The translations under genes were made by a program, and so were the position numbers. A stretch of 63,539 bases of DNA from Tsukamurella sp. 1534 (GTDB lineage: Bacteria; Actinomycetota; Actinomycetes; Mycobacteriales; Mycobacteriaceae): NCBI RefSeq assembly GCF_000312385.1, contig NZ_HE997626.1, forward strand, positions 233,253 through 296,791, given 5' to 3'. This document shows positions 41,988 to 50,301 of the stretch, piece by piece. Position 1 is the stretch's first letter, and the number at the start of each line of letters is the position of its first letter. Under the pieces are notes generated by a model. It worked only from the letters and a program-made list of their open reading frames with translations, searched no databases and was not told where the DNA came from.

Positions 41988-43160
41988 TCAGCCCAGGGCG
42001 TTCTCCAGGTCGGCGAGGATGTCGCCGATGTCCTCGATACCCACGGACAGCCGGACGAGATCCTCGGGGACCTCGAGCTGCGAGCCGGCGGTAGACGCGT
42101 GCGTCATGGCCGCGGGGTGCTCGATGAGCGATTCGATGCCGCCGAGCGACTCGGCCAGGGTGAACACCTCGGTGCGGGCGCACAGCCGCTGCGCCGCCTC
42201 CCGGCCTCCGGCTAGGCGCACGGACACCATGCCGCCGAAGCGCTTCATCTGCTTGCCCGCGACGGCGTGGTTCGGGTGCCCCTCCAGGCCCGGGTACAGC
42301 ACCGTCGACACCTCCGGGCGGCCCTGCAGGAACTCGACCACACGCTCGGCGTTGTCGCAGTGCCGGTCCATCCGCACACCGAGCGTCTTGATGCCGCGCA
42401 GGGTGAGGTAGACGTCGAACGGGCCGGGCACCGCGCCCGCGCCGTTCTGCAGGAACGCGAAATCGGTGTCGAGCTGCTCGTCGTTCGTGACGAGGGCCCC
42501 GCCCACCGTGTCGCTGTGCCCGCCCAAGTACTTGGTGACCGAGTGCAGCACCACGTCGGCGCCCAGGGCGAGCGGGGTCTGCAGGTAGGGGCTGGCGAAG
42601 GTGTTGTCCACCACCAGCTTCGCGCCGCCGGCGTGCGCGACCTCGGCCAGGGCTTCGATGTCGCCGATGTTGAGCAGCGGGTTGGTGGGCGTCTCGATCC
42701 ACACCAGCTTGGTGTTCGGGCGGATCGCGGCGCGCACGGCGTCCACGTCGTTCACGGCGGCCGGGGTGTGCTCGATCCCCCACTGCGAGAACACCTTGTC
42801 GATGAGGCGGAACGTGCCGCCGTAGGCGTCGTCGGGGATCACGAGGTGGTCGCCGGGGCGCAGGGTGGCGCGAAGCAGGGTGTCGGTGGCGGCCATGCCG
42901 GAGGCGAAGCCGCGGCCGAAAGTGCCCTCCTCGATCGCGGCGAGGTTGGCCTCGTAGGCGCGCCGAGTGGGGTTGCCGGTGCGGGCGTACTCGAAGCCGC
43001 CGCGCATGCCGCCCACGCCGTCCTGCGCGAACGTCGAGCTGGCGTAGATGGGCACGTTGACCGCGCCGGTCAGCGGATCGGGTTCGTAGCCCGCGTGGAT
43101 CGCGCGGGTCGAGAAGCCCTGCGCCGCATGCTTGTCGATCGCGCTCTTCTGCTCGCTCAT
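41988..43160 (-). CDS. metB: cystathionine gamma-synthase
   Basis: A PLP enzyme of 390 residues that joins an activated homoserine and cysteine to cystathionine for methionine synthesis. Visible are FSTRAIHAGYEPDPLTGAVN, YARTGNPTRRAYE, the PLP-lysine in HSVTKYLGGHSD and the C-terminal LVRLSVGIED. The related lyase or O-acetylhomoserine sulfhydrylase cannot be fully excluded, but pairing with cbs matches the mycobacterial metB. AAGGG precedes the ATG. Only 13 nt separate it from cbs. Confidence 0.93.
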   Translation of the reverse strand: MSEQKSAIDKHAAQGFSTRAIHAGYEPDPLTGAVNVPIYASSTFAQDGVGGMRGGFEYARTGNPTRRAYEANLAAIEEGTFGRGFASGMAATDTLLRATLRPGDHLVIPDDAYGGTFRLIDKVFSQWGIEHTPAAVNDVDAVRAAIRPNTKLVWIETPTNPLLNIGDIEALAEVAHAGGAKLVVDNTFASPYLQTPLALGADVVLHSVTKYLGGHSDTVGGALVTNDEQLDTDFAFLQNGAGAVPGPFDVYLTLRGIKTLGVRMDRHCDNAERVVEFLQGRPEVSTVLYPGLEGHPNHAVAGKQMKRFGGMVSVRLAGGREAAQRLCARTEVFTLAESLGGIESLIEHPAAMTHASTAGSQLEVPEDLVRLSVGIEDIGDILADLENALG

Positions 43161-43173
43161 GGTGCGGCCCTTT

Positions 43174-44556
43174 CTACTTGCCGTGGGAGAGGAAGTTCAG
43201 CACGTCGTGCCGGGTGATGACGCCGACGGGCTTGCCGTCGTCGATCACCATGAGGGCGTCGGACTCGCGCAGAGCGGTGTTGGCGGCCGAGATCGGCTCG
43301 CCCGCGCCGATGAGCGGGAACGCGGGGCCCATGTGCTTGCTGACCGGATCGGCGAGGTTCGCCCGGCCCTCGAAGACCGCCGAGAGCAGCTCGCGCTCGG
43401 TGACGGCCCCGGCCACCTCGCCCGCCATGATCGGGGGCTCGGCGCCCACGACCGGCATCTGGGAGACGTTGTACTCGGCGAGGATCTCGATGGCGTCGCG
43501 GATCGTCTCCGACGGGTGCGTGTGCACCAGGTCGGGCAGCTCGCCCTTCTTGCCGCGCAGGATGTCGCCCACGAGCGACTCCTGCTCCTTGGGATCCAGC
43601 GGAGCGCGCAGGAAGCCGTAGCTCGACATCCACTTGTCGTTGAAGATCTTCGACAGGTAGCCGCGGCCCCCGTCGGGCAGGAGCACGACGACCACGGCGT
43701 CGGGGTCGCGCTCGGCGACGCGGAGCGCGGCGACGACGGCCATGCCGCACGAGCCGCCGACGAGCAGTCCCTCCTCGCGGGCGAGGCGGCGGGTCATCTC
43801 GAAGGAGTCGGCGTCGGAGACGGCGATGATCTCGTCCGGCACGTCGGGGTCGTAGGCGGTGGGCCAGAAGTCCTCGCCCACGCCCTCCACGAGGTACGGC
43901 CTGCCGGTGCCGCCGGAGTACACGGAGCCCTCGGGGTCGGCGCCGATCACCTTCACCGCGCCGCCGGAGACCTCCTTGAGGTACCGGCCGGTGCCGGTGA
44001 TGGTGCCGCCGGTGCCCACGCCCGCCACGAAGTGGGTGATCTTCCCCTCGGTGTCGCGCCAGATCTCGGGACCGGTGGTCTCGTAGTGCGACGCGGGGCC
44101 GTTGGGGTTGGAGTACTGGTTCGGCTTCCACGCGCCCGGGATCTCGCGGGTGAGCCGGTCGGAGACGTTGTAGTACGAGTCCGGGTGCTCGGGCGCGACG
44201 GCGGTCGGGCACACGACGACCTCGGCGCCGTACGCCTTGAGCACGTTGCGCTTGTCCTCGCTCACCTTGTCCGGGCACACGAAGACGCATTTGTAGCCGC
44301 GCTGCTGCGCGACGATCGCGAGGCCCACGCCCGTGTTGCCCGACGTGGGCTCGACGATGGTGCCGCCGGGCTTCAGCTCGCCCGACTCCTCCGCGGCGTC
44401 GATCATCTTCACCGCGATCCGGTCCTTGCTGGACCCGCCGGGGTTGAGGTATTCGAGCTTGGCCGCGACCAGGCCGGATCCGGGGGCGACCACGGAGTTC
44501 AGCCGAACCAGTGGGGTGTCGCCGATCAACTCGCTGACGTGTCCTGCGATACGCAT
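43174..44556 (-). CDS. cbs: cystathionine beta-synthase
   Basis: A 460-residue PLP enzyme condensing serine and homocysteine to cystathionine. PLP-lysine motif PGGSSKDRIAVKMI (about 43-56), the phosphate loop PTSGNTGVGLA and GVGTGGTITGTGRYL are clear; residues about 335-460 form a CBS-domain pair for nucleotide or SAM sensing. The haem-binding N-terminal extension of the animal enzyme is absent. With metB it allows both directions of transsulfuration. The ATG at 44556 is chosen from the conserved MRIAGHVSELIGDTPLV. Confidence 0.95.
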   Translation of the reverse strand: MRIAGHVSELIGDTPLVRLNSVVAPGSGLVAAKLEYLNPGGSSKDRIAVKMIDAAEESGELKPGGTIVEPTSGNTGVGLAIVAQQRGYKCVFVCPDKVSEDKRNVLKAYGAEVVVCPTAVAPEHPDSYYNVSDRLTREIPGAWKPNQYSNPNGPASHYETTGPEIWRDTEGKITHFVAGVGTGGTITGTGRYLKEVSGGAVKVIGADPEGSVYSGGTGRPYLVEGVGEDFWPTAYDPDVPDEIIAVSDADSFEMTRRLAREEGLLVGGSCGMAVVAALRVAERDPDAVVVVLLPDGGRGYLSKIFNDKWMSSYGFLRAPLDPKEQESLVGDILRGKKGELPDLVHTHPSETIRDAIEILAEYNVSQMPVVGAEPPIMAGEVAGAVTERELLSAVFEGRANLADPVSKHMGPAFPLIGAGEPISAANTALRESDALMVIDDGKPVGVITRHDVLNFLSHGK

Positions 44557-44681
44557 GCTCCCATCGTCCCAGAAGGCGTTCCCGCACCGCGCGGCCGGAT
44601 CCGCTCTCCGCCGCCCGCGGAGCGTGCCGCGCCCCGCCGCGCCGCACACACGGATCGGTCCGCGCCCCTTAGATTGGGTGC

Positions 44682-45623
44682 ATGGGGTACTCCCGAAGCA
44701 GGCTCACCCGCGACGCGTTGTACACATCGGCCGCCGCCGTCGGCGGCGCCGGGGCCACCTGGGGCGCCTACACCCTGCTGAACCGGCAGGCGCGCACCGC
44801 CCGCACCGTCATCCCCCACCGCACCGACAAGGCACCGTCGAAGGACGGCGTCTACTCCCCCGGCACGACGGAGGTGGCGCGACCCGGGCCGGCGCACCCG
44901 GCCGACGTGAAGATCATGGTGTTCGGGGACTCGACGGCCGCGGGTCTCGGGGTCGACGATGCCGAGCACACGCCCGGCGTTCTCATCGCGCGGGGCGTGG
45001 TCGCCGAGACGGGCCGCACCGTGCAGTTGGCGGTGAAGGCGATCGTCGGGGCCACATCGCGGGGCCTGGCGGGGCAGATCGAGGCGACGTTCATCGCGGG
45101 CCACGTGCCCGATGTGGCGGTGATCATCGTGGGCGCCAACGACGTGACGGCGCTGAACGGCATCGAGCCGTCGGCGCGGCGCCTGGGCGCCGCGGTCCGG
45201 CAGTTGCGCGATGCGGGTGCCGAGGTGGTGGTGGGAACCTGCCCGGACATCGGTGTGGTGCAGGCGATCCCGCAGCCGTTGCGGTCGGTGATCCGCAGCT
45301 ACGGCCTGCAGCTGGCGGCGCGGCAGCGGGCGCACGTGCTGGCGGCGGGCGGGCATCCGGTGCCGTTCGCGGACACGCTGACCCCGGAGTTCCTGCAGGC
45401 ACCGGAGACCATGTTCTCGCCGGACCACTTCCATCCGTCGGCGGCGGGCTACGAGTTGGCCGCGCGCCTGCTGCTGCCCGAGGTGCTCGCGGTGCTCGGC
45501 GAGTGGCACGGGCCGCTGCCGCAGCCGCCGGAGGTGTCCGAGGCGGCGGACGCCCGCAGCCTCACGGGGCGCCTGCGCCGGGCCGAGCACCGCACCGGCG
45601 AGGGACATCCGCATCCGGGCTGA
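44682..45623 (+). CDS. SGNH/GDSL-family esterase
   Basis: A 313-residue protein with an N-terminal membrane segment (LYTSAAAVGGAGATWGAYTLL), then an SGNH hydrolase: block I VFGDSTAAGLG (nucleophile Ser), block II Gly in IVGATSRGLAGQ, block III IIVGANDVTA (Asn) and block V PDHFHPSAAGY (Asp, His). The M. tuberculosis homologue beside cbs is an esterase. TAGATT (44670-44675) lies 6 nt before the ATG, suggesting leaderless translation. Divergent from cbs. Confidence 0.9.
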   Translation: MGYSRSRLTRDALYTSAAAVGGAGATWGAYTLLNRQARTARTVIPHRTDKAPSKDGVYSPGTTEVARPGPAHPADVKIMVFGDSTAAGLGVDDAEHTPGVLIARGVVAETGRTVQLAVKAIVGATSRGLAGQIEATFIAGHVPDVAVIIVGANDVTALNGIEPSARRLGAAVRQLRDAGAEVVVGTCPDIGVVQAIPQPLRSVIRSYGLQLAARQRAHVLAAGGHPVPFADTLTPEFLQAPETMFSPDHFHPSAAGYELAARLLLPEVLAVLGEWHGPLPQPPEVSEAADARSLTGRLRRAEHRTGEGHPHPG

Positions 45624-45676
45624 GACCCGGCCGGGACGGCGCCGCCACCGCGCGGTGACGGGCGCCGAGCAGCATC

Positions 45677-46951
45677 GTGGCCGTGCGTACCGACCCACCG
45701 ACCACCGTCCTGCCGCGGATCGGCGGGTACACCGTCGTCCGCCGCCTCGGTTCCGGCGGGATGGGCGAGGTGTACCTCGCCCGCCACCCGCGGCTCCCCC
45801 GGCTCGACGCGGTGAAGGTGCTGCGCGCGCAGCCCGCCCCGTCGACGCCGGAGACGCTCGCCCGGTTCCATCAGGAGGCCGGCATCCTCGCGCGGCTCAC
45901 GCACCCGAACATCGTCGAGGTCTACGACCGCGGTGAAGCGGACGGGCGCCCGTGGATCGCGATGGAGTACGTGGCCGGAGTCTCCGCCGGCGAGATCTCC
46001 CGCCGCGGGCCGCTGCCGCCCGCGGTCGCCCTCACCGTGCTCCGCGCGGTGGCGTCCGCGCTGGACTACGCGTGGACGCGGCACCGCGTGGTGCACCGGG
46101 ACGTGAAGCCGGACAACGTGCTCCTGGTGGGCGACGGGCACAGCATCGCGCAGGTGAAGGTGGCCGATTTCGGGATCGCCAAGACGATCGACCGGCCCGC
46201 GGGGATCACCGCGTTCGGGATGACGGTGGGCACGGTCGGCTACGCGGCGCCGGAGGTGCTCACGGCGGAGGGATGCGATCACCGCTCGGACCAGTACAGC
46301 CTCGCCGCCACCGCGCACACACTGCTCACCGGCGCGCCGCCGTTCCGGGGCGCCCGCACCGCGGTGCTCGCCGCGCAGCTGGCCGAGGCGATCCCGCCGC
46401 TGCCGCGCACGCTGCCGCCGCGGACCGCCGCGGTGTTGCACCGCGGGCTCGCGGCGGACCCCGCCGCGCGCTACCCGTCGTCGGGCGCGCTGGTCGCCGA
46501 TCTGGTGCGCGCGCTGGCGCCTCGTCCGGCGACACCCCCGCGCCCGGTCCCCCGCACCGTCGGCGCCTCCCCCGCCGCGACGGCGCGAAAGCCGGTGCAG
46601 CGCACGGCTCCGGTCCGTCGTTCCCGGCGGGGCCGTCGCCTCGCTCTGGCCGGCGCGGTGTGCGCGGCGGCGGGCGCCGCGCTCGTCGGTCTCGCGGTCG
46701 CCGCCCCGCCCGAGTCCCGGACGGCGACGTCGGGCGGAGCGGGCGCACCGTCGAGCGCCGCCCCCGTTCCGGCGGGCCCGACGGTGCCCGACCTCCGGGG
46801 CCTGCTGCCCGAGGAGGCCGCCGAGCGGGCGGCGGAGGCGGACCTCTCGCTGCGGGTGCAGGCGGGCACCGGGTCGGGTGTGGTGGTCGGGCAGTCGCCC
46901 GAGCCGGGCGTTCGGGCACCGGGCGGCGAAGTCGACGTGTGGCTCGGATGA
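45677..46951 (+). CDS. serine/threonine protein kinase with one PASTA domain
   Basis: A 424-residue Hanks-type kinase. The P-loop is GSGGMGEVYLA (25-35), the ATP lysine K47 (LDAVKVLR), catalytic loop HRDVKPDN (D142), DFG at 164-166 and APE in YAAPEVLT. A membrane helix at about 313-335 is followed by a single PASTA repeat (TVPDLRGLLPEEAAERAA to the end) that would bind wall muropeptides; PknB has four. GTG start; an in-frame GTG two codons on is equally possible. Convergent with the Bax-inhibitor-type gene. Confidence 0.93.
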   Translation: MAVRTDPPTTVLPRIGGYTVVRRLGSGGMGEVYLARHPRLPRLDAVKVLRAQPAPSTPETLARFHQEAGILARLTHPNIVEVYDRGEADGRPWIAMEYVAGVSAGEISRRGPLPPAVALTVLRAVASALDYAWTRHRVVHRDVKPDNVLLVGDGHSIAQVKVADFGIAKTIDRPAGITAFGMTVGTVGYAAPEVLTAEGCDHRSDQYSLAATAHTLLTGAPPFRGARTAVLAAQLAEAIPPLPRTLPPRTAAVLHRGLAADPAARYPSSGALVADLVRALAPRPATPPRPVPRTVGASPAATARKPVQRTAPVRRSRRGRRLALAGAVCAAAGAALVGLAVAAPPESRTATSGGAGAPSSAAPVPAGPTVPDLRGLLPEEAAERAAEADLSLRVQAGTGSGVVVGQSPEPGVRAPGGEVDVWLG

Positions 46952-46966
46952 CCACGCCGATACGAC

Positions 46967-47000
46967 GAGGCCCCCTCCGGGCGATTCCGGAGGGGGCCTC
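46967..47000. terminator. bidirectional terminator after the PASTA kinase gene
   Basis: Perfect 14-bp arms at 46967-46980 and 46987-47000 with a 6-nt loop lie between the convergent kinase and Bax-inhibitor-type genes. Confidence 0.85.
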
Positions 47001-47033
47001 GAGGTCGTGCCGGCGGGTGCCGGCGGTGCACTG

Positions 47034-47963
47034 CTAGTCGCTGCTGTAGAAGTAGCTCAGCAGGCGCAGGATCTCGACGTAGAGCCACACCAGGGTGACG
47101 GTCAGGCCGAGGGCCACGCCCCATGCCGCCTTCGACGGTGCGCCGGCGCGGATCAGCTGGTCGGCCTGGTCGAAGTCGAGCAGGAAGCTGAACGCCGCGA
47201 TGGCGATGCAGACGAGCGAGAAGATGATGGCGATCGGGCCGCCGTCGCGGAGCACCCCCACGCTGCCGGTGAACATGCCGATCACCATGTTGCCGATCGC
47301 GAGCACCAGCACGCCGATCATGGCGCCGACCAGCATGCGGGTGAAGCGCGGCGTCACGCGGATGGCGCCGGTCTTGTAGACCACGAGCATGCCGATGAAC
47401 ACACCGATCGTGCCGAGAACGGCCTGCGAGATGAGCGCGCCCGCGCTGACGCCGCTGACCATGAAGTTCGCGAACACGAACGAGATCGCGCCCACGAAGA
47501 GGCCCTCGAAGCCTGCGTAGGAGAGCACGATGGCCGGGTTGTCGCTCTTGCGGCCGAAGCTGGCGATGAGCACCAGCACGAGGCCGCCGATGGCGCCCAC
47601 GATCGCGAGCGGGGCGGCCAGGCCCGGGTTGGAGCTGGCCAGGAAGTACGAGCCGATCGCGAACAGGATGAGCACGCCGAGCGTCGACGCGGTCTTGGTG
47701 ACCACGTCGTCGATGGTCATCGGCCGGGTGCCGGCGTCCTGCTGGTAGGGGGCCTGGGGCTGCTGCTGGAACTGCATGCCCTGGCCCGCGGCGGCCGCGC
47801 CCATGCCGAAGTTGGCGGTCCGCTCGAAGCCGCCGGGACCGTGGGAGTAGCCGGCCTGCTGACCCTGCTGCGGGAAGGTGGCCTGCGGGTAGCCCTGCGG
47901 CGCACCCGCCTGCCCGTTTCCGCCCTTCAGGTTACGGAAGATCGGGTTGCTGCTCTCGCGCAC
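47034..47963 (-). CDS. Bax inhibitor-1/YccA-family membrane protein
   Basis: A 309-residue protein: a Gln/Gly/Pro-rich cytoplasmic N-terminus of about 85 residues, then seven membrane helices typical of BI-1 proteins (pH-dependent Ca2+ leak or protease regulation in other bacteria). Signature stretches are NPAIVLSYAGFEGLFVGAIS and SFLLDFDQADQLIRAGAP with the conserved acidic residues. GTG start with AAAGGA 8 nt upstream. Cellular role in actinobacteria is unknown. Confidence 0.9.
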   Translation of the reverse strand: MRESSNPIFRNLKGGNGQAGAPQGYPQATFPQQGQQAGYSHGPGGFERTANFGMGAAAAGQGMQFQQQPQAPYQQDAGTRPMTIDDVVTKTASTLGVLILFAIGSYFLASSNPGLAAPLAIVGAIGGLVLVLIASFGRKSDNPAIVLSYAGFEGLFVGAISFVFANFMVSGVSAGALISQAVLGTIGVFIGMLVVYKTGAIRVTPRFTRMLVGAMIGVLVLAIGNMVIGMFTGSVGVLRDGGPIAIIFSLVCIAIAAFSFLLDFDQADQLIRAGAPSKAAWGVALGLTVTLVWLYVEILRLLSYFYSSD

Positions 47964-48090
47964 CGAGGTGTCCTTTCACTCGTCATGTGCACTAACACTC
48001 TGTACAACGAACTCGCCCGCCGGTGCGTTCCCGAATCGGCCGAACCCCTTTACGAAAAGCTTACCCGTGCCGCGAGGCGGAGCACCACGA

Positions 48091-48630
48091 TTAGGCGGCC
48101 GTACTATCCAGCAGCCCGTAAAGACGACCCCTGAGCTGCTCTTTCTCGATGACCGCCGCGATCGCCGCGAGGGCGTCCGGATCGTCGCTGCGGATCACCC
48201 CGAGCAGGACGTGCTCGGCCCCGATGCTGCGGTCCTTGCGGTGCACGGCCTCGCGGAGCGCGAGCTTGAGCGTCTTCTTGGCGCCGGGGCCGAACGCGAT
48301 GTTGCCGGTCTGGAACCGTTTGCGAATGGGCCGGCGGATGTCGAACCCGAAACGGTCGGAGACCGCGTCGGCGACCGCGGACACGTCGATCCCGATGCCC
48401 TGGAGCGCGTCGGCGTCGCTGTCGGTGAGCACGCGGCCGGCGGACGACTCCCGGACCGCGTCGGCGGTCAGCCCGATGTCGGCGAGCTCCGCCTTCAGCG
48501 CCCCGTCGGCGCTGTCGAGCACGCCGAGCATGAGGTGGACGGGGGTGATGCGCTCGGCGCCGGCGTCGCGCGCCTCCTCCTGGGCGATGACGACCGCGAC
48601 CCGGGCGCTCTTGGTGAATCTCTCGAACAC
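48091..48630 (-). CDS. Clp N-terminal-domain protein
   Basis: A 179-residue protein consisting of two Clp-N repeats: FERFTKSARVAVVIAQEEARDAGAERITPVHLMLGVL and the second copy around FGPGAKKTLKLALREAVHRKDRSIGAEHVLLGVI, given here in pieces. There is no ATPase domain, so it may be an adaptor or a sensor for Clp substrates. GTG start with GGAG 6 nt upstream. It follows the small HTH gene by 12 nt in one operon. Confidence 0.88.
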   Translation of the reverse strand: MFERFTKSARVAVVIAQEEARDAGAERITPVHLMLGVLDSADGALKAELADIGLTADAVRESSAGRVLTDSDADALQGIGIDVSAVADAVSDRFGFDIRRPIRKRFQTGNIAFGPGAKKTLKLALREAVHRKDRSIGAEHVLLGVIRSDDPDALAAIAAVIEKEQLRGRLYGLLDSTAA

Positions 48631-48642
48631 GACTGGCTCCTT

Positions 48643-48849
48643 TCATTTTCCGTACTTCTTGTGCACCGCCTGGCGCGAGACGTCGAGGCGTTCCGCGATG
48701 TCCTGCCAGGACCAACCGAGACTGCGGGCGTTGGCCACTTGGACCGCCTCCAGCTGATCGGCGAGTTTCCGCAGTGCGACGACGGCCCGCAGCCCCTCCG
48801 AGGGGTCCTCCGATGCCGCCGATCCGACGAGGGTGGGTGGTGAGCTCAC
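48643..48849 (-). CDS. small helix-turn-helix regulator of the Clp-N module
   Basis: A 68-residue protein whose C-terminal half is a helix-turn-helix (ARSLGWSWQDIAERLDVSRQAVHKKYGK); the N-terminal helix LRAVVALRKLADQLEAVQ probably dimerises. Such HTH-Clp-N pairs occur in actinobacteria. The GTG start is predicted leaderless: TTGACA (48885-48880), an 18-bp spacer, TAGATT (48861-48856), then 6 nt to the GTG. Two palindromes over this promoter suggest strong autoregulation. Confidence 0.88.
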   Translation of the reverse strand: MSSPPTLVGSAASEDPSEGLRAVVALRKLADQLEAVQVANARSLGWSWQDIAERLDVSRQAVHKKYGK

Positions 48850-48851
48850 GC

Positions 48852-48897
48852 TGTCAATCTACGTTGACACCATGGAGGGTGTCAACCGCGATTGACA
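48852..48897 (-). promoter_or_regulatory. promoter with two TGTCAA-N6-TTGACA operators
   Basis: Two 18-bp palindromes, 48852-48869 and 48880-48897, are 28 bp centre to centre and together form a larger imperfect palindrome. The upstream one contains the -35 hexamer TTGACA; the other covers the -10 and the start of transcription. Binding at both would block the HTH/Clp-N operon. Confidence 0.75.
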
Positions 48898-49084
48898 GAT
48901 TCCGTTCGCACCGTCTCCCGCATCGGCACCGAGAAGTCGTTGGCGAAGGGCTGGTGCACTCGATCCACCCGGCCGGTTCGGTGCGCGAGGAGGCATGCGC
49001 GATCGCGCGGCCCGCACACCTCCGGTGCGCCGCGAGGGCTTGATCGATCGAGCCGGCCGCCCGGCGACCTGGCATGCTGTCCTC

Positions 49085-49158
49085 GCGCCCCCATAGCCCA
49101 ATTGGCAGAGGCGGCGGACTTAAAATCCGCGCAGTGTCGGTTCGAGTCCGACTGGGGG
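49085..49158 (+). tRNA. tRNA-Leu(UAA), unusual short variable arm
   Basis: 74 nt. Seven-pair acceptor stem (GCCCCCA/TGGGGGC) with discriminator A, a D arm of the leucine style (AATTGGCAGA loop, three stem pairs), five-pair anticodon stem GCGGA/TCCGC with loop CTTAAAA (anticodon TAA), a variable region of only about five bases and a perfect T stem GTCGG/CCGAC. CCA is not encoded. The anticodon reads UUA, very rare in this genome. Bacterial tRNA-Leu normally has a long variable arm, so charging identity deserves a check. Confidence 0.88.
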
Positions 49159-49161
49159 CAC

Positions 49162-49260
49162 TCAGGTCATGCCGAAGATCAGCAGGCCCACGACGACGGC
49201 GCCGACGATCCAGGGCCATTTCCGACGGTGCGCGACGAGTTCCGCTTCAGGGGTGGCCAT
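49162..49260 (-). CDS. 32-residue membrane peptide
   Basis: ATG to TGA encoding MATPEAELVAHRRKWPW, then the membrane helix IVGAVVVGLLIFGMT. GAGGAG lies 5 nt before the start, a good ribosome binding site. A basic/aromatic interface followed by one hydrophobic helix is typical of small membrane proteins. It is the only plausible gene between the tRNA and the RibD-type gene. Confidence 0.6.
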   Translation of the reverse strand: MATPEAELVAHRRKWPWIVGAVVVGLLIFGMT

Positions 49261-49673
49261 GGGTGCTCCTCGGTGGTGCACGGATCCCTTCCGGCTCCAC
49301 CTTCCACAGTGGCACAATTCCGAGGTCCGCGTGCTGGAGAAGTAGCGGGCTTCGCGGCCCGAGATATGGACAAGGCCGGCGGTGCCTGTAACCACACCCC
49401 GGCCTCTAGTGCAACACGCGTATTTACAGATTCGCGGTAGACTTGTCGTTATTTTAGCACGGCATCAATAGCGTCTTATCCGGACCTCGATCAGACCCGT
49501 GATTCACGCTCCCGCGATCATCTGCTCCTCCCGCGATCAATGCCTGCTCCCGCGCGACCTCCCGCGATCGTCGTTCCTTCCCGCGATCGCCATGGTGATC
49601 GCGGGAACGGCGCGCTGTCGCGGGAAGCCGAGCGGTCGGCGGACCGACGGGCGGGCGGACCGTCGGGGCGGTT
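49261..49673. other. 413-nt region without a convincing gene
   Basis: No supported reading frame. The right half, about 49420-49480, is AT-rich for this genome, and 49511-49607 carries an iterated CCCGCGATC motif. It contains the promoter of the 32-residue ORF and the 3' region of the RibD-type gene. Confidence 0.6.
49511..49607. repeat. iteron-like array of CCCGCGATC
   Basis: CCCGCGATC starts at 49511, 49530, 49561 and 49580; a variant (CCCGCGCGA) lies at 49549, and the inverse GATCGCGGG at 49597-49605. Spacings are 19, 19, 12 and 19 bp. The last direct and the inverted copy form 11-bp arms (49578-49588, 49597-49607) around an 8-bp centre with CCATGG. Confidence 0.75.
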
Positions 49674-50237
49674 CTACCGGACCACTCGATAGTGGGTGAA
49701 CGTGACGCCCGAGGGGAAGGCGCGCGTGTCGAGGACCTCGAGCTTCTCCTGCCGTCCGTCGTGCGGGAACAGCGGGAGGCCGCCGCCCAGGAGGAAGGGA
49801 TGGGTCCGGATCCGGTACTCGTCGATGAGCCCGAGGCGCGCGGCCTCGGCGGCGAGGGTCGCGCCTCCGATCCCGATGTCCCCCTCCCCCGGCTCCGCGC
49901 GAAGCCGCGCGATCTCCTCCGCCAGCCCACCGGTCGCAAGGCGGGCGGCGCTCCCATCGACCTCGGTCAGCGTGCGGGAGAACACGACCTTGGGTAGCGG
50001 GTTCCACGATGCGGCGAACCCCCGCTCGTCCGGGTCGAGCGCTGCGGGATCGACGGTCTCCCAGTACCGCATCGTCTCGTAGAGCTTCCGCCCCATGAGG
50101 TGCACGCCGAGCGCGCGCACCTCGTCCCAGGCGAACCGGAACACGTCGGGCGCCGGAACGGACCAGTCGAATTCGCCGTCGGGGCCCACGATGTACCCGT
50201 CGGCCGTCATCCCCATCGAGAAGGTGACCTTGCGCAT
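49674..50237 (-). CDS. RibD C-terminal-domain (dihydrofolate reductase-like) protein
   Basis: A 187-residue reductase-fold protein: MRKVTFSMGMTADGYIVGPDGEFDW at the start (as two strands), VHLMGRKLYETMRYW, KVVFSRTLTEVD and IGIGGATLAAEAARLGLIDEY, the NADPH-binding glycine motif. Stand-alone members are often called dihydrofolate reductase family proteins, and their true substrates are mostly unknown. GGAGG lies upstream of the ATG. Its neighbours give no functional hint. Confidence 0.88.
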   Translation of the reverse strand: MRKVTFSMGMTADGYIVGPDGEFDWSVPAPDVFRFAWDEVRALGVHLMGRKLYETMRYWETVDPAALDPDERGFAASWNPLPKVVFSRTLTEVDGSAARLATGGLAEEIARLRAEPGEGDIGIGGATLAAEAARLGLIDEYRIRTHPFLLGGGLPLFPHDGRQEKLEVLDTRAFPSGVTFTHYRVVR

Positions 50238-50301
50238 GGCGCCTCCGCTCCGCCGGCACGCCGGCCGTTTCAGCCGACCCCTCGACGGTAACGCCGCACC
50301 C

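Noticed and set aside
44557-44681. SAM or cysteine riboswitch, or Cys leader peptide, before cbs-metB
   Set aside because: No aptamer core and no run of Cys or Met codons was found.
49085-49700. Integrated element at the tRNA
   Set aside because: No integrase, no duplicated tRNA 3' end and no phage-like gene were seen.
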